Assembly (NCBI RefSeq): GCF_030128825.1 | Contig: NZ_CP119127.1 | Span: forward strand, 1,178,001-1,242,000 | Reading direction: 5' to 3' | DNA from: Sphingobium sp. WTD-1 | GTDB taxonomy: Bacteria > Pseudomonadota > Alphaproteobacteria > Sphingomonadales > Sphingomonadaceae | Length of the DNA: 64,000 nt | The notes under the pieces: model-generated | Databases searched by the model: none | What the model was told of the DNA's origin: nothing | Seen by the model: the letters and a program-made list of their open reading frames with translations, nothing else | Translations under genes and position numbers: made by a program | In this document: piece after piece, positions 37,706 to 45,063 of the stretch | How positions within the stretch are numbered: the stretch's first letter is position 1 | How the letters are laid out: the number at the start of each line of letters is the position of its first letter

Positions 37706-38036
37706 AGGTTTACCCCCGTATTTTCCTGAAAATTACGAAGTTGATATAATATTATCAACGCATCATTATTTATTTTCAGGCGAGGTAAGGCAACATCATA
37801 ATCAGTTTATTCGTTGATGGCCAAGGCATCGGTCGTTCTGCATGAATCGGACTGCAGTCTGAGAGTTGATTGGAAAAATCGCGAAAGGGCGATTTTTCAG
37901 TACGGTAGCGGGCTGCTACCGACTTTCTCAAAGGGCCTCTGAATCATGGCCTGAAAACAAAGAATGGAGCCTGAATCACATTTTCGTGAATGCGCGAGAT
38001 GTCGCTGCCTCAGGCGTTCAGGCTCTGATTGTCGGG
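37706..38036. other. AT-rich intergenic region with two hairpins
   Basis: No supported gene. The first 120 bases are strongly AT-rich and should hold the promoter of the orphan gene. Two hairpins follow: GAAAAATCGC/GCGATTTTTC (37873-37898) and CGGTAGC/GCTACCG (37903-37921). A rightward frame through 37866-38606 exists but is antisense to the HTH gene and has no family features. Confidence 0.55.
37873..37898 (-). terminator. Terminator-like stem after the HTH gene
   Basis: Perfect 10-bp stem GAAAAATCGC / GCGATTTTTC with a six-base loop. Read on the minus strand, the 3' arm ends in five Ts, as in intrinsic terminators; it lies about 140 bases past the HTH gene stop. Confidence 0.5.
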
Positions 38037-38630
38037 CTAATTGCCCGCCAGCGCGCGCCGTCGCCGGATTTCCTGACGGACGCGCTCAACCGCGGCGATC
38101 GCCGCGGGGCTGCCGGGGCCGCTATTGGGATCGGGCGTGAGTGCCTTGTGACTCGCATGCGCCGGCGACAATGGCGTGAAGCGATCGGGCGCGCGGCACC
38201 GCAGCAGGAACATCAGCAACCGGTCATTATAGACCCGCTGGGTGCCGACCAGCTTGCCATAGCTGTAGACCGGCACTTCGACGCCATGGATGGCGCGCTC
38301 CATGGCGATATCCTCCAGTCGGCGCACGCCCTGATCCAGTGCGGCCTGCCAGGCGGCGGCAAAGGATTCCGCATTGCGCGCGAGGCGCAACTGATAGGCG
38401 GAGACGGTCGATTTGCCGGCCTGGGCCGCGGCATGGGTGACCGAGCCGGAATCGGCCAGTGCCGCGATGAAGATGCGTTGTCGCGCCACGGTCCAGCCAT
38501 CGTGCCGACCGCGCCGGGGGACGGGCTGGAAATCGACCAGGGCATTGGGCTGGGTTGGGGCAGCGGCCGCAGCATCAGGCGATGTCGGCCAGGGCGAAGG
38601 GGGTGAAGGGATCGAGCTCATGTCTGTCAT
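38037..38630 (-). CDS. HTH protein of the terminase-small-subunit-like type (sphingomonad hypothetical)
   Basis: About 197 residues. After a Pro/Ala-rich start, residues about 50-150 read GWTVARQRIFIAALADSG, SVTHAAAQAGKSTVSAYQLR (a helix-turn-helix like that of phage terminase small subunits), then GVRRLEDIAMERAIHGVEVPVYSYGKLVGTQ-like sequence common in sphingomonad proteins of unknown role. It probably binds DNA. No other phage gene is nearby, so I read it as a chromosomal gene. Start at 38630 (MTDMSS) or 38621; both adjoin a palindrome (38632-38646) that could be its own operator. Confidence 0.72.
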   Translation of the reverse strand: MTDMSSIPSPPSPWPTSPDAAAAAPTQPNALVDFQPVPRRGRHDGWTVARQRIFIAALADSGSVTHAAAQAGKSTVSAYQLRLARNAESFAAAWQAALDQGVRRLEDIAMERAIHGVEVPVYSYGKLVGTQRVYNDRLLMFLLRCRAPDRFTPLSPAHASHKALTPDPNSGPGSPAAIAAVERVRQEIRRRRALAGN

Positions 38631-38631
38631 A

Positions 38632-38646
38632 TAACCTATATGGTTA
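38632..38646 (-). promoter_or_regulatory. Palindrome at the start of the HTH gene
   Basis: TAACC-TATAT-GGTTA, a perfect 5-bp inverted repeat with AT-rich centre, ending one base before the ATG at 38630 in the 31-base gap between the TNase-like and HTH genes. Possible operator for autoregulation. Confidence 0.45.
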
Positions 38647-38661
38647 CATGTAGGACAGGCC

Positions 38662-39216
38662 TCAGTGCGCACACCAGTCGATCGGCCGGTTCGACCAGGG
38701 TTGGGCATAATGTTTGAGGATGAGCAGTTGGCCGAGCGAGACGCCGTCGCGGACCAGAATGCGCGCGTCCGGATCGCTGTCTGCCGGGTCGGGGTGAGCT
38801 TCGAAGCTGCCGCCATTCATCATGCCCTGCAATGCGGTGCGGCCGGCGCGGGCGAGTGCGGCCTCCTGCGGGCAGGCGGCGCCCTCGAGTCGCGGTGCGC
38901 TGATGTCGGCGAGATGGTAGCGGCGGCCCTGATAGGCATAGCTATCATTCGACAGGACGCAGGCCTGGCCATCGAGGTCTTCACAGGCGGCAAAGCGGAC
39001 GGAAATGGTGGCAGGGGCTTCGGCTGCTGGCGTGGCTGGCGCCGACGTAGCAGGCAGCACATGGCGCATCAGGACCAGCAGCAGCGCCCCCATCAGCAGG
39101 GCGATGAGGATGAGGCGCAATGGCATGATGGCCCGGCGCTCGTCCTGTTTTTCATTGAGCCAATGGCCGGACCGGTCCTGGTCTTCGTCACCAATATCAT
39201 GAAGGCTATAGGCCAT
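38662..39216 (-). CDS. Membrane-anchored TNase-like (SNase-fold) protein
   Basis: Protein of 184 residues with a cytoplasmic N-terminus, one transmembrane helix (about 32-50, LRLILIALLMGALLLVLM), an Ala/Pro linker and a C-terminal domain similar to thermonuclease-like proteins: YHLADISAPRLEGAACPQEAALARAGRTAL. The usual nuclease catalytic Arg/Glu set is not clear in this short version, so enzymatic activity is uncertain. It is 31 bases upstream of the HTH gene in the same direction, possibly one operon. Confidence 0.65.
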   Translation of the reverse strand: MAYSLHDIGDEDQDRSGHWLNEKQDERRAIMPLRLILIALLMGALLLVLMRHVLPATSAPATPAAEAPATISVRFAACEDLDGQACVLSNDSYAYQGRRYHLADISAPRLEGAACPQEAALARAGRTALQGMMNGGSFEAHPDPADSDPDARILVRDGVSLGQLLILKHYAQPWSNRPIDWCAH

Positions 39217-39364
39217 GATTCATCCCCAATCGGGTGCTATTATATGCAAATATTGGGAAATTTTTGGTTAACCACAGTGCCGGCAGCGTGCCAGGCCGGG
39301 CGATGCCTTGACGCTGGAGCGGGGCCATGGTGAAAAACCGCTGGAGCCAGACGAGGGAGACGGC

Positions 39365-39751
39365 GTGAGCGAACCATGGCTATATGACGAGCATCCGGCG
39401 ATGGTCCGGGCGCATCCCTTTCTGTTCCTGCTGCTGCTGATATCGGTGGTTGGCATTCTGGCGATCGGTGTGTGGTGGGTGCTGCACAAGGGCGAGCGGC
39501 TGGCGCTGAGCGAACGGGAGGTGCTGCTGGAGCGGGGGCTGCTGGCGAAGCAGCGGACCGAGATCGCGCTGAGCAGCATTCGCAGCGTGCGCATCACCCA
39601 GACGCTGGGCCAGCGTCTGTTCGACGTCGGCAATGTCGAGCTGTTCAGCGCCGGTGACGTAGCGGAAATTGCAGTTCGCAACATGCCGCGACCGGGCCGT
39701 ATCCGGGCGATCGCGGCGGCGCGCAACCTGGATCTTCTGCCCCAGCGCTGA
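39365..39751 (+). CDS. Small membrane PH-domain-like (bPH2/DUF304) protein
   Basis: 128 residues from a GTG at 39365, preceded at the right distance by GAGGGAGA; a TTG at 39308 would add 19 charged residues and is less likely. WLYDEHPAMVRAHP, one or two transmembrane helices (FLFLLLLISVVGILAIGVWWV), then a short beta-rich domain (LALSEREVLLERGLLAKQRTEIALSSIRSV, QTLGQRLFDVGNVELFS) as in YdbS-like bacterial PH domains. Role unknown; such proteins often sit in envelope maintenance loci. Confidence 0.75.
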   Translation: MSEPWLYDEHPAMVRAHPFLFLLLLISVVGILAIGVWWVLHKGERLALSEREVLLERGLLAKQRTEIALSSIRSVRITQTLGQRLFDVGNVELFSAGDVAEIAVRNMPRPGRIRAIAAARNLDLLPQR

Positions 39752-39958
39752 CCGGCCGATGTGAGGTCGTGCGCAAGGAAAAGGCGCACTTGTCCGCAGT
39801 TTCTTGTCGAACATAATGTCTAGGCCCTTGACTTGGACGCATTTATTTTAACCAATAGGAGCCCAGGAGCCGGCAGAGCTTTCCACCCGCACGAGGACGC
39901 CAGGAACAAGCAACGTCGATCCGCATCAGGCGGGCGGCGCGAGATAAGGGGCGCCTAG

Positions 39959-40660
39959 ATGGTGGGTTTGCGCGTAATGCCGCTGTTGCCGGAACTGACG
40001 GCTGATCAGCGAGCCGAGATCCGGCAGGCCTGTGGCTTTGCCTGCGTCCGCTGCGGCGTGACCATCTATCGCTATCTGGGGCTGCCTGACGGGCCGGGGG
40101 CGACGCTGCTTTGCCCCACCTGCCATGGATTGGTGGAAGAGGGGCGGCTGACCGCGAATCAGGTCCACAGCTTCCATGCCAATCCGGTGGTGCGCCAGCG
40201 CCACTTTGCGCGCGATCGCCTGCCTTTCTCCAACGAATTGCCGCAACTCATCGTCGGTGGATCGCGGCTGCTGCGCGACACGCCGATTCCCATCACCCTG
40301 GACGGCGAACCGATCCTGATCTTCGCGCCACCGCGCCGGTCGATGGGGGCGACGCGGATCAGCGTGCGGCTGGGCGCGGCGGACGGCACGCCGATGCAGG
40401 TGATCGATGGCAATGAATGGAAGCCGCATGACGGAAGCTGGCATTTCCTGCTGCGTGGCGACCGCTATTCGATGATGGCCGCGCGCGGCGATGGCTTGTG
40501 CGTGCTGCGTATCGTGGCGCGCAACCGGATCGCGGTCGAGCATCTGCGCACCACGATCAACGGGCGCCGGCTGGAGGTGACGCCGGACTGGCTGGAGGTC
40601 GATGGCAAGCGCTATGTCGACCGGATCGGCAGCGGAACGCTGATCGGCCTGGAACTGTAG
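39959..40660 (+). CDS. Protein with degenerate HNH/zinc-ribbon N-terminus
   Basis: 233 residues. The first 75 resemble an HNH-endonuclease zinc module: ACGFACVRCG (CxxC, Cys29 and Cys32) and LLCPTCHGLVEEGRLTANQV (Cys52, Cys55). The segment between is short (VTIYRYLGLPDGPGAT) and lacks the His-His/Asp of an active HNH site. The rest is beta-rich and matches nothing I know. It may bind nucleic acid without cutting it. Starts at an ATG; a terminator lies about 90 bases past the stop. Confidence 0.62.
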   Translation: MVGLRVMPLLPELTADQRAEIRQACGFACVRCGVTIYRYLGLPDGPGATLLCPTCHGLVEEGRLTANQVHSFHANPVVRQRHFARDRLPFSNELPQLIVGGSRLLRDTPIPITLDGEPILIFAPPRRSMGATRISVRLGAADGTPMQVIDGNEWKPHDGSWHFLLRGDRYSMMAARGDGLCVLRIVARNRIAVEHLRTTINGRRLEVTPDWLEVDGKRYVDRIGSGTLIGLEL

Positions 40661-40747
40661 GCGGCGCCTTTCGGGGCGCTATCCGGGGTTCCGATTGCAG
40701 CGATGGCGGGTCGAGTCATGTCATGACTGGATTCCCTAACGGAAACA

Positions 40748-40774
40748 GGCGATGCCCGCTGGCGTCGCCTTTTT
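40748..40774 (+). terminator. Rho-independent terminator
   Basis: GGCGATGC / GCGTCGCC (8 bp with one G-U pair, six-base loop, 40748-40769) followed by five Ts. It closes the degenerate-HNH gene. Confidence 0.75.
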
Positions 40775-40906
40775 CGTCTCATCGATATGGATGAAGGGTA
40801 TCTAATATAAATCAACGGCTTGGCCGGCATCATAAAAAATTGATCATAGAAGAAGTTTACATCCGTTCCGGGGCATGATTCCCTGTGGACGATCAGAGGG
40901 GTTGGA

Positions 40907-41416
40907 ATGTCGAATGCGGTTGCCAGTCTGGACGATAATCAGCGGGCATGCCTGCGGCTGGTGGCACAGGGCTATACCTCCAAGCAGATCGCGCAGCGCA
41001 CATCGCTGACTCCCGGTACGGTCGATCAATATGTCTACCGCGCGACCGTGGCGCTGGGCGCGAAGGATCGGCGCGAAGCGGCCCGGATATTGGTGGAGGC
41101 CGAGAAAAATACGCAATTCAAGCAATTTGAATTAAAGCCGGAGCCGCTTGTTGAACCGGCGATGGGGGGTGAGAAGGAGGCGTCGGCACCAAACAGGCCG
41201 ACCCGGACCGGCGACATCCCGGCTGGTGCAGAGCGGCAGGAAAAGGGTCGTTTGCGCCAATTGGGTAACCGGATTCTGGCAACCATGGGAGGGGAACCGC
41301 ATGGGCTGAATCGATGGCAGATCCTGACGACCATCTTCCGGGTCGCGCTATGGGCAGGGGGCTCCCTGGCCGCGCTGATCACGATGGGGTACTGGCTCAA
41401 TCATCTGTTCGGCTGA
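40907..41416 (+). CDS. Tail-anchored LuxR-type HTH regulator
   Basis: 169 residues. Residues 8-62 are a LuxR/GerE-type DNA-binding domain (DDNQRACLRLVAQGYTSKQIAQR, TPGTVDQYVYRATVALGAKDRREAA). A charged, probably disordered linker (65-130) leads to a single hydrophobic helix at the very end (about 143-163, FRVALWAGGSLAALITMGYW). There is no receiver or autoinducer domain. The layout, DNA-binding head in the cytoplasm and C-terminal membrane anchor, suggests a membrane-tethered regulator. Preceded by an AT-rich promoter region; followed by three co-directional genes. Confidence 0.82.
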   Translation: MSNAVASLDDNQRACLRLVAQGYTSKQIAQRTSLTPGTVDQYVYRATVALGAKDRREAARILVEAEKNTQFKQFELKPEPLVEPAMGGEKEASAPNRPTRTGDIPAGAERQEKGRLRQLGNRILATMGGEPHGLNRWQILTTIFRVALWAGGSLAALITMGYWLNHLFG

Positions 41417-41480
41417 CGGTCTCCAACAATCCAACCATCTGATGGGCCAGCGAGCGCTGGCCTGAAAAGGGAGCCTTGCC

Positions 41481-41864
41481 ATGTCCAATCCCCGCCGCGC
41501 CGAGCGCGCCGCCAAGAGCGAAATGCACATGTCGGACGACACCTTCTTCACCCTGAGCGGTCAGGTCCGCGATGCCTATGTGAAGCTGGACGATGTTCTG
41601 GCCCATACGCTGCGGATGAGCGCCGACATGATCGACACCGCCCGCACCATCGGCCTGGCCCCCGAACAGGGACAGAAGCTGTTCAAGCGCTTCCATGGCT
41701 GCATCGACACGATGATGCAGAGCCGCGAGCAACTGCTGGGCGCCCATCTGGAGGCGACCAAGATCCGCATGAAGACCAATCAGGCGGAACGCGCCGACGG
41801 CTGCTACAGCCCGTGGAGCGCGCTGGAAGAAAAGCAGGCCGACGCCCTGCGCCTGGTCGCCTGA
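41481..41864 (+). CDS. Hypothetical helical protein
   Basis: Not recognised. 127 residues, soluble, mostly alpha-helical (FFTLSGQVRDAYVKLDDVLAH, GQKLFKRFHGCIDTMMQSREQLL), with one conserved-looking Cys in each half. The distribution of hydrophobic residues suggests a helical bundle. A good ribosome-binding site (AAAAGGGAG) precedes the ATG. It lies between a tail-anchored HTH regulator and a small membrane protein, which hints at a shared regulatory role. Confidence 0.6.
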   Translation: MSNPRRAERAAKSEMHMSDDTFFTLSGQVRDAYVKLDDVLAHTLRMSADMIDTARTIGLAPEQGQKLFKRFHGCIDTMMQSREQLLGAHLEATKIRMKTNQAERADGCYSPWSALEEKQADALRLVA

Positions 41865-41889
41865 CGCGACCGGACCGGACGGCAGGATC

Positions 41890-42303
41890 GTGCAGATCTT
41901 CTTCGCCTATACCGTGGCGCTGATCGCGACCTCGATCTTCGTGGTGCGCTATGGCGGTGCAACCGGGCGCTGGAGCATCGCTGGCGTCTGGGTGGGGTTC
42001 ATCCTGGCCCAGACGGCGGTCCTGACCATCCGGCCGGAGGCGGTGCTGATCCGCACGATCCTGGCGATCGAATGCGCCTCGCTGCTGTTCAAGATCATCA
42101 TTTCGATGCTGAGCAGCCGGCGCTGGCCGATCATCGTTGCTGCCTTCCAGCTGAATGTGGCGGCGGTACAGGTCGCGGTGATCGTGTCGCCGGCCTATCT
42201 GACCAAATTCTTCTACGCCATGTCGACGATATGGGCGGTGCCGGTGCTGGTCGTGATGGCCATGGGCACGCAGATGGACCGGAAACATGCGTTCCCGGCC
42301 TGA
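41890..42303 (+). CDS. Hypothetical four-helix membrane protein
   Basis: Not recognised. 137 residues from a GTG at 41890, 25 bases after the previous gene. Four hydrophobic segments (IFFAYTVALIATSIFVV, SIAGVWVGFILAQTAVL, IIVAAFQLNVAAVQVAVIV, MSTIWAVPVLVVMAM) with short loops make it an integral membrane protein. Possibly co-transcribed with the genes around it. Confidence 0.6.
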   Translation: MQIFFAYTVALIATSIFVVRYGGATGRWSIAGVWVGFILAQTAVLTIRPEAVLIRTILAIECASLLFKIIISMLSSRRWPIIVAAFQLNVAAVQVAVIVSPAYLTKFFYAMSTIWAVPVLVVMAMGTQMDRKHAFPA

Positions 42304-42412
42304 GCAAAGGAAACGGGATGCGGAAATGCCCGTCATTCCTTCTTGCGGCCGCATCGTCCCGTGAAAGACATGCTGTTTCTGTTTTTGTCCGATTGATGGA
42401 GGGCCGATAATT

Positions 42413-43411
42413 ATGGCATCAAGGGACATGACCCAGCGCGTTACGCGCCATCTGAACCCAGTAGGGAGTGATGGAATGGAGGGAGAGGGTGGATATCCGG
42501 CCGAGAGTCCGGTGGTCACTGCGGCGGATCTGGTCCGCGGCTTTTCCGAATGTCGCGATATGGCGACACGCGCGCCGCTCTACATCACCCATCATGGCCG
42601 GGCGACTCATGTGCTGCTGGGCGTCAACGAGTTCCGGGCGCTCAAGGCGCAATCGGGCAACGCCCATCAGGAGAGTGCCGAGGAGAAACTGTTCGCGCTG
42701 GCCGACTGGGTCGATCAGGCAGTCATCATCTGCGACCAGGACATGCGCGTCAACTTCGTCAATCGGGTCGCCAGCGCTATCTGCCGAAAGCCGGCGGGGC
42801 AGTTGGTCGGCTTCATGCTGGATGCCGTCCTGTCGTCGATGAACGGCAGCCTGATGGAAGTTCATGTGCGCCGTACCGTCAGCGGCGGTGAACCAAGCGC
42901 CGCCGATGTTCCATCCCCCTTTGCCGACGGCGCCTGGCTGCGGCTGCAGAGTTTTCCTCTCGGGAGGTCTACCGTCATCATGTTCCGCGATATTACGGAA
43001 GATGTGCGTCGCCATCGATTGGCGGATGCCAAGGCCGCGATCATCGAAGCGATGACCGTGCATGGCGATGTCGGCTATGTCCGCCTGTCCGTGCGGGGCA
43101 CGATCGACAGCATCGACGTCCCTTTCACCGACATGCTGAGCCTGCCGCGAGAGCGGGTGATGGGTATACAGTTAACCGATCTGGTTATAACGCATGCGCG
43201 TGCCGCCTTTCGTCAGGCGCTGGAGCGGGCGATGCAGGGCCAGGGCGCGCAATGTGTCCACACGACGCTGTTGCGCAATCGCGGCGATACCGTTGCCGTG
43301 AAGGCTTCGATCGTCGCGTTGCAGGGCGCCTATGGCACCGAGGGGGCTGTCGTTCTGGTGACGGCGCTCGATGCCAGCGCCATAAGGGAATTGCCGCGCG
43401 CCGCCGAATAG
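42413..43411 (+). CDS. Phd/YefM-like N-terminus fused to two PAS domains
   Basis: 332 residues. Residues 33-80 (SPVVTAADLVRGFSECRDMA, APLYITHHGRATHVLLGVNEF) match the Phd/YefM antitoxin fold, a DNA-binding domain normally found alone with a toxin partner. Two PAS domains follow (about 92-195 with VDQAVIICDQDMRVNFVN; about 205-325 with VGYVRLSVRGTIDSIDVPFTDML). No kinase, GGDEF or other output domain is present and there is no toxin gene beside it. It may be a sensor-regulator that uses the antitoxin fold to bind DNA and PAS to sense a small molecule or redox state. Confidence 0.75.
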   Translation: MASRDMTQRVTRHLNPVGSDGMEGEGGYPAESPVVTAADLVRGFSECRDMATRAPLYITHHGRATHVLLGVNEFRALKAQSGNAHQESAEEKLFALADWVDQAVIICDQDMRVNFVNRVASAICRKPAGQLVGFMLDAVLSSMNGSLMEVHVRRTVSGGEPSAADVPSPFADGAWLRLQSFPLGRSTVIMFRDITEDVRRHRLADAKAAIIEAMTVHGDVGYVRLSVRGTIDSIDVPFTDMLSLPRERVMGIQLTDLVITHARAAFRQALERAMQGQGAQCVHTTLLRNRGDTVAVKASIVALQGAYGTEGAVVLVTALDASAIRELPRAAE

Positions 43412-43427
43412 CGCGCGGCGTTTTGCC

Positions 43428-43745
43428 TCAACCGCAGCGGGCGCTGGTGACGAGCATCTGATCGTCATAGCCCACGGTCAGACGATCGGGGCGGAAGTCC
43501 ATGGTCATCGCCATGTTGGGCGCACCCCAGCGCAGCGTTTTGGCGCCCGATGTCTTGAGCAGTTCCGCTCCCAGATTGGCCGTGGCCTTCTGTCCAATGA
43601 AGCGGTCCAGCCCGTCATTCCTGCACGGCCCCTCCACCATAGCAGCAGGCGGTGCGGAGCCGGGGCCTTCGCTACCGGTCCCGGCACAGGCGGCCAGGGG
43701 CAGGAATATCATCGCCATCATCGGCATGGGCATCGGCATCCGCAT
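43428..43745 (-). CDS. I78-family peptidase inhibitor-like lipoprotein
   Basis: 105 residues. A lipoprotein signal (MPMMAMIFLPLAAC, lipobox LAAC) is followed by a short linker and the I78 domain: CRNDGLDRFIGQKATANLGAEL and LRWGAPNMAMTMDFRPDRLT, ending VTSARCG. I78 members are small serine-protease inhibitors of the elafin-like Elastase inhibitor AFLEI group. As an envelope lipoprotein it could protect against proteases. Start at 43745, eight bases after AAGGAG. It overlaps nothing and lies 23 bases past RNase D in the same direction. Confidence 0.75.
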   Translation of the reverse strand: MRMPMPMPMMAMIFLPLAACAGTGSEGPGSAPPAAMVEGPCRNDGLDRFIGQKATANLGAELLKTSGAKTLRWGAPNMAMTMDFRPDRLTVGYDDQMLVTSARCG

Positions 43746-43768
43746 CGTCCGTCTCCTTATTCGGCCAT

Positions 43769-44935
43769 TCACTCGGTACGAGTCATCTTGAGGCGGCCAT
43801 TCTTGACCGCGAAGGCCATCCGGCCTTCGACCAGGTCCACGGCGTCCCGGCCGAACTGATCGTAGCGCCAGCCTTCCAATATCGCGAGGTCGTCGCGCAC
43901 GCCGGCAGCCAGCGCCTCGATATCGTCGGTGCGGGCGAGCAGACGCGGCGCGACATTGATGTCGCGCGAGCGGATCTTGAGTAGCAGTTTCAGCAGGTCG
44001 GCGACCAGCGCGCCATCCTTGCCCAGCCCCGGCCGCTTGGGATCGCGTTCGGGCATCTCGTCCTTGCCCAGCGGCTTGTGGCTGGCGATCGCTGCCATCA
44101 GCCGGTTGCCGATGTCGTTCGTCTTCCAGGTGGCGGACAGGCCGCGCACCTTGCCCAGATCCTCCTGCACCCGCGGCGGATGGCTGGCGATATCGGCCAG
44201 CGTCTCATCCTTGACGATGCGGCCGCGCGGCAGATTCTTGTCCTGCGCTTCCTTTTCGCGCCATGCGGCCAGTGCCTTCAGGCGACCCAGCACATCGGCC
44301 TTGCGGCTGGCGATGCGCACACGCTTCCACGCGTCCGACGGATCATTTTCATAATGGCTGGGATCGCTGATCCGTTCCATTTCCTGGTCGAGCCAGTCGC
44401 CGCGTCCGGTCTTGCGCAACTCCTCCAGCATCTTGGGGAAGATTTCGATCAGATAGGTGACGTCGCCGATCGCATAGTCGATCTGGCGCTTGTCGAGCGG
44501 CCGGCGTGCCCAGTCGGTGAAACGCGCGCCCTTGTCGAGCTGCACGCCGAGCCAGGCGTCGACGAGATTGCCATAGCCGATCTGTTCGCCAAGACCCAGC
44601 GCCATGGCGGCGATCTGAGTGTCGAACATCGGATGCGGCGTCTTGCCGGTCAGATTATGGACGATCTCGATATCCTGGCCGCCGGCATGGAAGACCTTCA
44701 GGACATCCTCATTATCGACCATCAGGTCGAGCAGTGGCTTAAGGTCGATGCCCGGCGCCTTAGGGTCGATCGCGGCGGCTTCATGCGCATCGGCGACCTG
44801 GACCAGGCACAGTTCGGGCCAGTAGCTATTCTCGCGCATGAACTCGGTATCGATCGCGACATAGGGCGATTTGGCCATGCGGGCGCAGAAATCGGAGAGC
44901 GTCTTGCTGTCGGTAATCAGCGGATGAATTTGCAT
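43769..44935 (-). CDS. rnd: Ribonuclease D
   Basis: 3'-to-5' exoribonuclease of 388 residues that trims tRNA precursors and structured RNA. The DEDD-type exonuclease motifs are visible: YVAIDTEFMREN (Exo I), FHAGGQDIEIVHNLTG (Exo II) and IDYAIGDVTYLIEIF (Exo III, Tyr type), followed by an HRDC domain (KALAAWREKEAQDKNLPRGRIV). Start placed at 44935 (MQIHPLITDSKTL); the frame runs on upstream without similarity. Divergent from aspS. Confidence 0.95.
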   Translation of the reverse strand: MQIHPLITDSKTLSDFCARMAKSPYVAIDTEFMRENSYWPELCLVQVADAHEAAAIDPKAPGIDLKPLLDLMVDNEDVLKVFHAGGQDIEIVHNLTGKTPHPMFDTQIAAMALGLGEQIGYGNLVDAWLGVQLDKGARFTDWARRPLDKRQIDYAIGDVTYLIEIFPKMLEELRKTGRGDWLDQEMERISDPSHYENDPSDAWKRVRIASRKADVLGRLKALAAWREKEAQDKNLPRGRIVKDETLADIASHPPRVQEDLGKVRGLSATWKTNDIGNRLMAAIASHKPLGKDEMPERDPKRPGLGKDGALVADLLKLLLKIRSRDINVAPRLLARTDDIEALAAGVRDDLAILEGWRYDQFGRDAVDLVEGRMAFAVKNGRLKMTRTE

Positions 44936-45063
44936 ATGGTCTTCGATCTTATTATGGGCTGGCCCGCGTCCTGCGGGCTGGTCGATAGTCGACAAGGCAA
45001 GCCCATAGCCGGGCCGCAACAATTTGTCATTTCCGTAAAACGAATCTGAAAGATCGAAACGCC

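Noticed and set aside
37866..38606. Plus-strand frame opposite the HTH gene
   Set aside because: Runs through two hairpins and is antisense to a protein with a recognisable HTH and sphingomonad family pattern.
38037..38630. Prophage remnant suggested by the terminase-like HTH
   Set aside because: No other phage gene, integrase, attachment repeat or tRNA is found around it.
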